From positions 2,914,001 to 2,978,000 of the forward strand of contig CBDFFQ010000001.1 of the NCBI GenBank assembly GCA_965246835.1: a stretch of DNA of 64,000 nt, in the 5' to 3' direction. A program made the position numbers and the translations under genes. How positions within the stretch are numbered: the stretch's first letter is position 1; each line of letters starts with the position of its first letter. Shown here piece by piece: positions 1 through 7,857 of the stretch. The stretch comes from JANPPS01 sp965246835. GTDB lineage: Bacteria > Pseudomonadota > Alphaproteobacteria > Acetobacterales > Acetobacteraceae. Below the pieces are notes generated by a model that was not told the origin of the DNA, made no database searches, and worked only from the letters and a program-made list of their open reading frames with translations.

Positions 1-1
1 C

Positions 2-1213
2 ACCTCCTATACGCGGCAACGCCCGAGCAAGGAGGGCGCCATCAGCCTGTTCTCAGGCGGTGCCGGTCAGAGCGCCTCGCCGGGCACGGCCGCCAACGGG
101 CTGGCTGGCACGCAGGGCGGCGCCATTCCCTCCAGCCGTGGGATCCCGGCGTTCGACCTGTTTCAGGGCGGGTTCGATGCGTCGTGGGAGCTGGACCTAT
201 GGGGCCGGGTCCGCCGCCAGGTCGAGAGCGCGGATGCGACGCTCGCGGCCTCGGCCGAGGCGCGCCGGGCCGCACTGATTTCGACAGTCGCCGAGGTCGC
301 GCGCAACTATGTCCAACTGCGCGGCGTGCAGGCCAATCTGCGCATCACGCGCGACAACCTGGCTTCCGCCCGGGAAAGCTCGCGCCTGGTGCAGGAGCGG
401 GCGCGCGGCGGTCTCGGCACGGATCTGGACGCGGCGAACGCGCAGGCGCAGGCGGAGGGCAACGCCGCCCAGGTGCCCCTGCTGGAACAGCAGGAGGCGC
501 AGGCGATCAACGGCATCGGCCTGCTGCTCGGGATGACGCCGGCGGCCTTGGTAAATGAGCTCTCGGCCCCGGGCGCCGTGCCGCCCGTGCCACCGGTGGT
601 CCCGATCGGCATCCCCAGCGAGGTGCTGCGCCGCCGTCCGGACATCCGGCAGGCGGAGGCGCAGCTGCACGCCGCAACTGCCGACATCGGGGCCGCGGAA
701 GCAGATTTCTACCCGCGGATCACGCTGTCCGGCAGCCTGTCGTTGCAGGCGACTCAGCTCAAGAACCTGGGCAACATCGCCGCCGCCTCCTATGCGTTCG
801 GGCCCAGCCTGAGCATCCCGATCTTCGAAGGCGGCCGCCTTCGCCGGACGTTGGAGCTGCGAGAGGCCCAGCAGCAGGAGGCGGCGATCGCCTACCAGCG
901 CACCGTGTTGCAGGCCTTCACGGAGGTCGATAACGCGCTGATCGCCTACGGGGCGGAGCAGCGTCGCCGGCGCAGCCTGGTGGCCCAGGCGCAGCAGAGC
1001 CGGCGTGCCCTGGGCCTCGCGCAGTCGCGTTTCCGTCAGGGCATCTCGGACTTCCTCGAAGTATTGACGGCGCAGCGCACCGTACTGGCGGCGGAGCAGC
1101 AGGTTGCGGAGAGCACGACGACGGTGAGCCAGAACATGGTAGCCCTCTACAAGGCGCTCGGCGGCGGATGGGAGGCATTTTATCCCGACCGCGATCCGCT
1201 CACCCCACCTTGA
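2..1213 (+). CDS. RND efflux outer-membrane factor, NodT family (5' truncated)
   Basis: This is the 3' part of an outer-membrane efflux channel of the OprM/NodT (TolC-like) type, which would pair with an inner-membrane RND pump and an adaptor encoded upstream of the window. The reading frame is open from base 2, so the N-terminus, including any lipoprotein signal, is missing. About 403 residues are visible. Typical OEP-repeat features are seen: SWELDLWGRVRR, VAEVARNYVQLR, the LRRRPDIRQAEAQL motif between the two repeats, and FEGGRLRRTLE followed by the long helix of the second repeat. A Gly/Ser/Ala-rich loop near the visible start is usual for this family. Substrate cannot be told from the sequence. 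Confidence 0.9.
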   Translation, partial: TSYTRQRPSKEGAISLFSGGAGQSASPGTAANGLAGTQGGAIPSSRGIPAFDLFQGGFDASWELDLWGRVRRQVESADATLAASAEARRAALISTVAEVARNYVQLRGVQANLRITRDNLASARESSRLVQERARGGLGTDLDAANAQAQAEGNAAQVPLLEQQEAQAINGIGLLLGMTPAALVNELSAPGAVPPVPPVVPIGIPSEVLRRRPDIRQAEAQLHAATADIGAAEADFYPRITLSGSLSLQATQLKNLGNIAAASYAFGPSLSIPIFEGGRLRRTLELREAQQQEAAIAYQRTVLQAFTEVDNALIAYGAEQRRRRSLVAQAQQSRRALGLAQSRFRQGISDFLEVLTAQRTVLAAEQQVAESTTTVSQNMVALYKALGGGWEAFYPDRDPLTPP

Positions 1214-1437
1214 CGAAACTTGACAATTCTTCCGCAAGTTTGTCGGTTGGGGCCGTCAAGTCCGAGATGTTACTGGCCTGAGACGCTAATTGTGAAATAG
1301 TTTCTTAACTTTTCTCGAACAAAATTCTCGCGTTGGCAGCAAAAAATGTGGTTTGTTAACTGAAGGGTGATGGGTCGCGGCGCGGATGGCCTCTGCGTGA
1401 AATCCGCACCCATTGAAACTGCTGCCCAGGAGTCAGA
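1214..1437 (+). promoter_or_regulatory. AT-rich leader upstream of the DSF synthase gene
   Basis: The 224 bases before the rpfF-like gene are much richer in A+T than the surroundings, especially about 1285-1360, so this is the probable promoter region. A weak stem (AAACTTG at 1216-1222 with CAAGTTT at 1235-1241) follows the efflux gene stop and might be a poor terminator. I cannot assign -35/-10 boxes with confidence. A good ribosome-binding site, AGGAG, lies about 6 bases before the ATG at 1438. Confidence 0.4.
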
Positions 1438-2415
1438 ATGTCTTCGTTGCGCTCCGAGAACACTGTCGTTTCGCTACCGGTACGCAATCAATCAAAAAGT
1501 TTCGGCGGCGCTGCGCAGGCCGTTCACACGCCGGGTGTCTTCCCGAACACTCTCACAGACAGCAGCACGCTCAGGCATGTGAAGTTTGAGGTGGATGGAA
1601 GCACATCCACGCTGTGGTGCTTCCTAGACCCCGTAGGGCTCCCGAATTTTACGCCCGGACTCCTCGGGGACCTGCTCGACGCGCAAGCAGAGATTAGAAC
1701 GGCACTGGCTGAAGACCGCGCTCGCGGTGAGATCAAGTTCCGGAACTTCGTCCTTGCATCGAAAATACCGGGCGTATTCAACTTGGGCGGCGATCTCGCG
1801 CTTTTTGCCGAGTTGATTGCTACAGCTGATCGGGAACGCCTAACCGCTTACGCCTATAAATGCGTAGATCTCGTCCACACGATCCACGAGGGTTTTGGGG
1901 ACGGGATCGAGACGATTGGGCTCGTTCAGGGCAAGGCGCTCGGCGGCGGTTTCGAAGCCGCGCTGTCGTGCCACACTCTGGTCGCGGAGCGCTCGGCCCG
2001 GTTTGGTTTGCCGGAAATCATGTTCAACTTGTTTCCCGGCATGGGCGCCTTCAACTTCTTAAGCCGACGCATCGGCGTCAGCGCAGCGGAACGAATGATC
2101 CTCGGCGGCCGGATCTACACGGCAGCCGACCTCCTGGAGCATGGTGTCGTCGATATCGTGGCGGAAGACGGCGAGGGCGTGGAGGCCGTCAACCGGTTCG
2201 CTCGGGAGAGCCTCCGGTTCAGCCACGCAAGGCGGGCCGTTCGAGAGGCTCGCCAGGTCATGCAGCCATTGACGCGCGCGGAGCTGATCCGGATGACCGA
2301 TATCTGGGTCGATGCAGCACTGGGCCTTGGCGCGGACGATCTCCGGCGTATGAACCGTTTGGTTGCGGCGCAGGGCCGCCGGCACGGGCTTGCCAACTCG
2401 GACGCTGCCGACTGA
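1438..2415 (+). CDS. rpfF: RpfF-like DSF synthase (crotonase fold)
   Basis: Probable synthase of a diffusible signal factor, a cis-2-unsaturated fatty acid. RpfF enzymes act as acyl-ACP thioesterase and dehydratase. The 325-residue protein is a crotonase-family member. Glu173 (in GGGFEAAL) and Glu193 (in FGLPE) are 20 residues apart, matching the two catalytic glutamates of Xanthomonas RpfF (Glu141/Glu161). The following LFPGMGAF is also typical. It has an N-terminal extension of about 35 residues relative to the 289-residue Xanthomonas protein. The start is supported by AGGAG at the right spacing. The gene converges on the sensor kinase gene with only 16 bases between stops. Its GC content is visibly lower than its neighbours (about half in the first 60 bases), which may mean acquisition by transfer. 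No rpfB is present. A general enoyl-CoA hydratase is the alternative, but the Glu pair and the neighbouring RpfC-like kinase argue for RpfF. Confidence 0.85.
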   Translation: MSSLRSENTVVSLPVRNQSKSFGGAAQAVHTPGVFPNTLTDSSTLRHVKFEVDGSTSTLWCFLDPVGLPNFTPGLLGDLLDAQAEIRTALAEDRARGEIKFRNFVLASKIPGVFNLGGDLALFAELIATADRERLTAYAYKCVDLVHTIHEGFGDGIETIGLVQGKALGGGFEAALSCHTLVAERSARFGLPEIMFNLFPGMGAFNFLSRRIGVSAAERMILGGRIYTAADLLEHGVVDIVAEDGEGVEAVNRFARESLRFSHARRAVREARQVMQPLTRAELIRMTDIWVDAALGLGADDLRRMNRLVAAQGRRHGLANSDAAD

Positions 2416-2431
2416 GACCTCGATCGGGCGG

Positions 2432-4939
2432 TCAATCGCCCGTTTCGGACCAACGCTGGGCCGTCTCGGCCGGGCGGGGCGTCGAACGCGCGCCGAGCAA
2501 TACGCGGTCGATCCGCTCGAGTTCTTGGGTCAGCAACGAAAGCACATCCTTCCCCGCCGACATAAGCTCGCCCGGGGTCATCCGCTGCAGGTCTCGGCAC
2601 ATCTCCTGGAGTCGCAACGCCCCCATGTTCCCGGCCGCGCTGAGCATCGCGTGCGCATGGAACGATACCGTTGCCGTGTCACCGGTGAGGATCGCGGGCC
2701 GAAGCACGGTGTGCAACCGGGCCGCGTCAGCCCCGAACTCGTCGATCAACTCGTCGAGGAAGGCGGTCCCCCCCAAAGCAGATAGCTGATCGAGGACCGA
2801 CAGCTGCACCGACGGCATCGTGGACGGCCGGAAACCCGGATGCGAGTTGATGTGCGTGACGCCAGGCGAGGGGGCAGGGAGGGCGGACCCTGTCGCTTTG
2901 ATCGCCGCCGGAACCAGTTGGGCCACGGCATCCAGCAAGGCCCGGGGCTGAATCGGCTTCAGCAGGCATCGGTCCATACCCGCTTCGTGGCAGCGGCGCT
3001 CGACATCGCCGGTCACGTCTGCCGTAAGCCCGACGATGGGCAGGTGGTCCATCCCGAGGGACTCGAAGCGATACAGCTTGGTCGCGTCGATCCCGTTCAT
3101 CACCGGCATGTTGAGATCCATCAACACGAGGTCGAATGGCTTGGATTGCGAAGCCTCCGTGATGGCCACGAGAGCCTCCTCTCCATTGGCCACCGAACGC
3201 ACCGTGTGGCCGGCCCGCTCCAGGATCATCGAGACGACGCGCTGATTGATGACGTTGTCATCGGCCACGAGAACGAAGGCCGGGCGATCGGCCGTCCAAT
3301 CTTCGGCCGCCATCCCTTCGGCGCCGCCGGGTTCCACGCTGACGATGCGCAACGCCCGCGCGACCTCCATGTCGTCGGCATCCTCGGGCAGCACCGTCGC
3401 TCCACGGCGGCAGGACGCCGGCCCAAGCAGCCCGCGCGCCCCGGCAACGAGGATCGTCTGCTCCGGCGGAAGCAGTTGGGACGGGTCTATAAGGCCAATC
3501 GGCCCGGCCCCAATCGGACGCAGTGCGCAGGACAGCCCATCCGTTATTTGGGGAGCACCCACCACCACCGTGTGCCCGAGCCCCCGTAGCCTCTCGATCA
3601 TGGGCTGAAGCTCGGTCCGGTCGGCGATCGCGACATGGATCGTGGGCGCCGCCGGCTGGACGGGCGTGACCTCGCAGCTTCGGAGGGGCAGCGATACGGA
3701 GAACGTACTGCCGATCCCGGTCCGGCTTTCCAACGTGATCTGGCCACCCATTAGCCCAGCGAGGCGCCGCGTGATGGCCAAGCCCAGCCCGGTGCCGCCG
3801 AAGCTGTTCATGATGGTGTCGTCGGCCTGCGAGAACTCCTCGAAGATGCGGCAATGTGCTGCCGCTGCGATCCCGATGCCGGTGTCGATCACGTCGAACT
3901 GCAGCCGGTAGACGCCGTCACCCGTCTCCACGCCGTCCACCGCGACCACGACGCTGCCGGCCTGCGTGAACTTCACGGCATTGCCAAGCAGGTTCATCAG
4001 GATCTCACGCAGATGCCGCGCATCCCCAACGAGGTGCAGCGGCGTTCGGGAGCTGATGTGGTGTGACAGCTGCAGCCCTTTCTCCCGCGCCTGGACCGAA
4101 ACGATCGCCAGCGACTCCCGCACGACCTCCAGCAGATCGAACGAGGCCTCAGTGACCGTCATTCGCCCGGCCTCGATGCGCGACAGGTCCAGAAGGTCGT
4201 CGATCATGGACAAAAGTGACCCGGCTGCTGACCGGATCGTTGTCGTCATCTCTCGCTGCTGCCCCGTGAGCTTGGACGCGAGCAGCAGGCACGACATGCC
4301 CGTGACCGCGTTGAGCGGCGTCCGGAGCTCATGGCTGACACTGGCGAGAAAGAGGCTCTTGGCCGCGCTGGCCTGCTCCGCCTGCAATTTCGCACTCGAC
4401 AGCTTGCGGATCAGCGTCTGACAGTAGAGCGGAATGACGAACAGGCTGGTGAGCAGACCGATGCTCAGCGAAGAGTTCTCCCGCCAATATGGGGTCGCGA
4501 GGCTGACAATGCCAAAACCCACGAAGCTGCACACAGCGGCAGCCCGGAGCCAGAAAACGCCGAAGCGGAACCCGTTTCCCAGGATGATCCACAGGAACAT
4601 CGGGAAGAAAGGGGCGGTTTGGGCGCCGCCCAAATGGAGGCACAGCGCAAGCAGGCCGGTATCGAGAACAATGGCGCAGAAGCGCCGGGTCCATGAAGCC
4701 CTCGGTCGCATGGTGACATGCAGGAGCAGCAAGACCGTGCAGACCAGGTAAACACCGCAGCCGATTTCGATCGGCCCTCGCTGCACATCGGCCGCCGGCA
4801 TGATCACGCCGACGTAGAAACAAACGATCGAGCCGATTGCAAAGCGATTGAGCATCATCTCATGCTCACGGTCATCGCTCGAATACAGCCGGCTCAGTGC
4901 CGCCGACCGCCAACCCTCGATCCGCTCCATGGCCGTCAT
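2432..4939 (-). CDS. rpfC: RpfC-like hybrid sensor histidine kinase (DSF sensor)
   Basis: Membrane-bound hybrid kinase of 835 residues, the likely DSF receptor. Domain order: five or six hydrophobic segments within residues 29-177, with no periplasmic sensor domain; HisKA with SVSHELRTPLN (His203; Xanthomonas RpfC uses His198); HATPase with NLLGNAVKF, DTGIGI and GGTGLGL; a degenerate receiver-like stretch at about 435-535; a receiver with LVLMDLNMPVMNG (Asp608) and LLKP; and a C-terminal HPt domain whose likely phospho-His is His763 (AHAMLSAAGNMGA). The start is taken at 4939 because its ATG overlaps the TGA of the upstream response regulator (ATGA), implying translational coupling. A longer open frame reaching 5065 would run into that gene. 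The whole architecture and the transmembrane input match RpfC. The signal bound is inferred from the adjacent rpfF. Confidence 0.85.
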   Translation of the reverse strand: MTAMERIEGWRSAALSRLYSSDDREHEMMLNRFAIGSIVCFYVGVIMPAADVQRGPIEIGCGVYLVCTVLLLLHVTMRPRASWTRRFCAIVLDTGLLALCLHLGGAQTAPFFPMFLWIILGNGFRFGVFWLRAAAVCSFVGFGIVSLATPYWRENSSLSIGLLTSLFVIPLYCQTLIRKLSSAKLQAEQASAAKSLFLASVSHELRTPLNAVTGMSCLLLASKLTGQQREMTTTIRSAAGSLLSMIDDLLDLSRIEAGRMTVTEASFDLLEVVRESLAIVSVQAREKGLQLSHHISSRTPLHLVGDARHLREILMNLLGNAVKFTQAGSVVVAVDGVETGDGVYRLQFDVIDTGIGIAAAAHCRIFEEFSQADDTIMNSFGGTGLGLAITRRLAGLMGGQITLESRTGIGSTFSVSLPLRSCEVTPVQPAAPTIHVAIADRTELQPMIERLRGLGHTVVVGAPQITDGLSCALRPIGAGPIGLIDPSQLLPPEQTILVAGARGLLGPASCRRGATVLPEDADDMEVARALRIVSVEPGGAEGMAAEDWTADRPAFVLVADDNVINQRVVSMILERAGHTVRSVANGEEALVAITEASQSKPFDLVLMDLNMPVMNGIDATKLYRFESLGMDHLPIVGLTADVTGDVERRCHEAGMDRCLLKPIQPRALLDAVAQLVPAAIKATGSALPAPSPGVTHINSHPGFRPSTMPSVQLSVLDQLSALGGTAFLDELIDEFGADAARLHTVLRPAILTGDTATVSFHAHAMLSAAGNMGALRLQEMCRDLQRMTPGELMSAGKDVLSLLTQELERIDRVLLGARSTPRPAETAQRWSETGD

Positions 4940-7053
4940 GCCGAGACGGGCTCCCGGGTGGGGAGCTGCATCCCCAGGGGAAGAAAGGCCCCGAAATCTG
5001 TGGCCGGCAGCGCCGGGCTGAACAGGAAGCCCTGCACGGACTGGCAACCCGATTCCAGCACGCATCGGAGCTGGTCGGATCGCTCCACGCCCTCGGCCAG
5101 GACCTCCATGCCCATGCTGCGGCCGATGCCCACCACCGCGCGCACGATGGCGCCCTCGTCCTCCTCGGTGCCGAGGTTGCGCACGAAGGACCGGTCGATC
5201 TTCAGCCGGTCGATCGGCAGGTGCTGCAGATAGGCCAAGGACGAGTAACCGGTGCCGAAATCGTCGATCGCGACCCGGACACCCAACCGTCGCAGCGCAT
5301 GCAGATCATCGGCCACTTCGCGTTGGTTCTCCATCAGCGTGCTCTCGGTGATCTCGAGCTCCAGCAAAGAAGGATCAAGGCCCGTGCGGTCCAGCGTGTC
5401 GATCACGAGATCGCGGATGTTCTCCGTGCGGAAGCTGATCGAGGCGACGTTCACGCCGACGCGCACGGGAGTCTGACTGCGGGACCAGATCGCGGCCTGG
5501 CGGCAGGACTCGTTCAGCACCCAGCGATTGATCGGCCCCATCAGCCCGGTCTCTTCCGCCAGGCTCAGGAAGGATTGCGGCCCCACCAGTCCATGCCCCG
5601 GCCGCCGCCAGCGCAGCAGCGCCTCCGCCCCGATCAGCCGATGTGTGGTCACATCGACCTGCGGCTGGTAGCAGATCACGAAATCGCCCCGTTCGACGCT
5701 GGCGCGAAGGTCGATCTCCAACAAAACGGAATTCCGGGCGACCGTCTGCATCTCCGAGCTGAAGAACGAGGCCCGCTTCCGCCCCTCGCGCTTGGCGCAA
5801 TACATCGCGAGGTCCGCGTTCTTGAGCAGCTGCTCCGGCGTTTGCGCGTCCATGGGCGCCATCGTGATGCCGATGCTGGCGCCGATGCTGGTTTGATGGT
5901 TGTCGATCTGCAGCGTCTCGGAAATCGCGTTGATGATACGGGAGGCGAACTCATGCGCGGCCGAGCGATCCTGAACATCGACCTGCACGATCGCGAACTC
6001 GTCGCCGCCGAGCCGGGCCACCGTGTCTTCCTCGCGGGTCTCCTGCCGGAGGCGGGCGGCGATCTCCATCAACAGCCGGTCACCATGCGCGTGTCCGAAG
6101 CCGTCATTGATGCTCTTGAACCGGTCCAAGTCGAGGAAATGCAGCGCGAACCCGGTCCCGCTCTGGGTCGCGCGGGTCAGCTCGTCGGCGATCACCTTCT
6201 GCACCATCAGGCGGTTCGGCAGACCGGTCAGCGCATCATGATGCGCCAAATGGTGCAGCTGCCGCTCGGCCTGCTTGCGCTCCGAGATGTCGAAAGAGGT
6301 GGTGAGCACGTTGCGGACCGCGCCCTCGTCGTCCAGCAGCGGATACTTGCTGGTGAGGAAGGTGCGCCGCTGCCCCTGCCGGTCCACGACCTCCTCCTCA
6401 TAGGAGGCGGCGGGGCGCCCGGTCTCGAGCACTTGCCGGTCATGCTCCCCGGCGCCCCCCAGCATCGCCAGCCCGGCGGCCGGCAGCAGCCCATTGCCGA
6501 AGGCGTTCACGAAAACGCGCCGGCCGGTATCGTCCACCGCGCTGATCACGGCCGGGATCGTGTCGATCACCTGCACCAGCCGGGTGCGGCTGTCCCGGAT
6601 CGCCGTCTCCCGCGACCTCTCGCTGATGGCGAGCTCACGCTCCAGATCGACGGCCCGCTCCCGGATCGTCTTCTGCTGCAGGCCGAGCCGCAGCAGGTTG
6701 CGGGCGCGCGTCAGGAACTCCTGATGATCCACCGGGCTCTGCAGGAAATCGGTCGCCCCGGCCTCCAGCGCGCGCAGCCGGAAATCCCGGTCCTCATACG
6801 CGGTGATGACCATGACCGGCACATCGGCGCAGGGGCCGATCTGACGGAGCCGCCGGATGAACTCGGAGCCGTCCATGCCGGGCATCTTATAGTCGGTGAT
6901 CACGAGGTCCGGCGTGCGGGTCTGCATCCAGGTCAGCACGTCCTCCGGCGCACCGAACGACTCGACATCCACCCCTTCCGCCACGGAGGCGCTGAGCCGG
7001 GAGAAGATCCGCCGGTTGGTGACCCGGTCGTCCACGACGATAATCAACGGCAT
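4936..7053 (-). CDS. REC-PAS-GGDEF-EAL response regulator
   Basis: Probable output protein of the adjacent RpfC-like kinase, acting on cyclic-di-GMP. In the 705-residue protein the receiver domain (1-120) has acidic residues Asp8/Asp9 and phospho-acceptor Asp54 (VITDYKMPG). A coiled segment and PAS domain (about 150-260) follow. The diguanylate cyclase has an intact GGDEF (349-353) and an RxxD inhibitory site five residues before it (Arg340-Asp343). The EAL domain keeps EALLRW (Glu477), Asn535, ELEIT, DDFGTGYS (597-598), LKID (Lys618) and EGVE, so phosphodiesterase activity is expected. Oddly, the receiver reads FLQSPVD where most have a Lys before Pro. The start at 7053 is chosen because it begins directly with the receiver strand and has AGAGGGA upstream. 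It overlaps the kinase gene by four bases. It stands where Xanthomonas carries the HD-GYP protein RpfG. Confidence 0.9.
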   Translation of the reverse strand: MPLIIVVDDRVTNRRIFSRLSASVAEGVDVESFGAPEDVLTWMQTRTPDLVITDYKMPGMDGSEFIRRLRQIGPCADVPVMVITAYEDRDFRLRALEAGATDFLQSPVDHQEFLTRARNLLRLGLQQKTIRERAVDLERELAISERSRETAIRDSRTRLVQVIDTIPAVISAVDDTGRRVFVNAFGNGLLPAAGLAMLGGAGEHDRQVLETGRPAASYEEEVVDRQGQRRTFLTSKYPLLDDEGAVRNVLTTSFDISERKQAERQLHHLAHHDALTGLPNRLMVQKVIADELTRATQSGTGFALHFLDLDRFKSINDGFGHAHGDRLLMEIAARLRQETREEDTVARLGGDEFAIVQVDVQDRSAAHEFASRIINAISETLQIDNHQTSIGASIGITMAPMDAQTPEQLLKNADLAMYCAKREGRKRASFFSSEMQTVARNSVLLEIDLRASVERGDFVICYQPQVDVTTHRLIGAEALLRWRRPGHGLVGPQSFLSLAEETGLMGPINRWVLNESCRQAAIWSRSQTPVRVGVNVASISFRTENIRDLVIDTLDRTGLDPSLLELEITESTLMENQREVADDLHALRRLGVRVAIDDFGTGYSSLAYLQHLPIDRLKIDRSFVRNLGTEEDEGAIVRAVVGIGRSMGMEVLAEGVERSDQLRCVLESGCQSVQGFLFSPALPATDFGAFLPLGMQLPTREPVSA

Positions 7054-7206
7054 CGGCGGCCCGTATCCCTCTGTCCTGATGCAGCGATCCGGCGCGACGG
7101 GGCGGGTGACGCCTGTGATCGCGGACGAACTTCTGCACACCGAAAATACCCGGTTCCTCAGTCAAGAACTGTTAACTCTGGGTATGTTTGTCGGGCTGGG
7201 AGGGCC

Positions 7207-7278
7207 TGCCGGGTGAGGGACTTGAACCCCCGACCTTCGGTTTACAAAACCGCTGCACTACCGCTGTGCTAACCCGGC
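7207..7278 (-). tRNA. tRNA-Thr (UGU)
   Basis: A 72-nt cloverleaf can be folded. The acceptor stem GCCGGGT pairs with ACCCGGC, the D-stem is GCAC/GTGC, and the anticodon loop TTTGTAA carries anticodon TGT, reading ACA threonine codons. The T-arm has TTCAAGT. The discriminator base is A and no CCA is encoded, so CCA must be added after transcription. The first anticodon-stem pair is a G-A mismatch. Confidence 0.93.
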
Positions 7279-7351
7279 CCATCCCCCATGTCCCAAATTA
7301 GCCGGGCCCGCACAAGTCCGAACCGCCCGGGGCCGGCCCGGGCGGTTCGTG

Positions 7352-7576
7352 TCAGGCATGTCCGGCAACAGCGAGGTGCGCGGGCCCCGTCGCCCGCACC
7401 ACGGCCGCCAGGAGCCGCAAGGCATCCGGGCCGCCGCGATCGCGCAGCTCGCCGTCTTCCATCACTTCGGCCAGGGTCTCCGCCTGGCCGGCAATGGTTT
7501 CGATCGCTTTGACAAAGGCCTGCTGCGCCAAGACAAGCTGCAGGTCTTCGGAAAGAACGGTCCAAGAAGTCAGCAT
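7352..7576 (-). CDS. Small hypothetical helical protein
   Basis: I do not recognise this family. The frame encodes a 74-residue, mostly helical acidic protein (LSEDLQLVLAQQAF, then AETLAEVMEDGELRD) with no signal peptide or metal motif. The start is uncertain: an upstream ATG at 7615 would add 13 residues, but those are less protein-like, so MLTSWTV is preferred. It stands alone between tRNA-Thr and the MITE. Its regular amphipathic pattern suggests a real gene rather than a chance frame. Confidence 0.5.
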   Translation of the reverse strand: MLTSWTVLSEDLQLVLAQQAFVKAIETIAGQAETLAEVMEDGELRDRGGPDALRLLAAVVRATGPAHLAVAGHA

Positions 7577-7685
7577 GGGATATTTCCCGCAACAGGCCGT
7601 TCTGGCGTGGAACATTCCGCAGGTGAACGTCGCGGTCTCCAGTGTTGTAGCAGGCGCAAGTTAATGAACCGCTAGCGCCCACTCA

Positions 7686-7846
7686 GAGACCGTTTGAGAA
7701 TGCGCTTCGGCGAGGCAGAGGCGCCACGGGCGCCGCCCGTCGTGGCTTTCCGAGCACCGCAGCGCAGCGGCCATCTGGGCCGTAAGCAGCGGAGCGCAGG
7801 AAAGTCGCGTCGGATGGCCGCCGTAGTAGCATTCTCAGATGGTCTC
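7686..7846. mobile_element. MITE-like non-coding element with terminal inverted repeats
   Basis: A 161-bp non-coding element. It is bounded by 17-bp terminal inverted repeats (GAGACCGTTTGAGAATG at 7686-7702; the complement of 7830-7846 reads GAGACCATCTGAGAATG, 15 of 17 identical). It is flanked on both sides by the trinucleotide TCA (7683-7685 and 7847-7849), which looks like a target-site duplication. The interior holds only GC-rich imperfect hairpins and no transposase frame. A 3-bp TNA duplication is known for IS1031-group members of the IS5 family, which are common in Acetobacteraceae. The parent element is therefore inferred, not shown. Its right end lies 12 bases from the stop of the hydratase-like gene. 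Confidence 0.7.
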
Positions 7847-7857
7847 TCAGATGCCGC

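Noticed and set aside
4940..5065. Longer N-terminus for the RpfC-like kinase
   Set aside because: It would overlap the end of the EAL gene by more than 100 bases and gives Arg/Gly/Pro-rich residues unlike the family, while ATGA coupling at 4939 fits well.
4936..7053. RpfG identity for the response regulator
   Set aside because: There is no HD-GYP domain. The output is clearly GGDEF-EAL.
4897..7272. A 791-codon open frame on the plus strand opposite the sensor kinase and response regulator
   Set aside because: It is antisense to two genes with clear domains. Long open frames are common opposite high-GC genes, and its sequence is a low-complexity His/Arg/Gln/Pro type with no domain.
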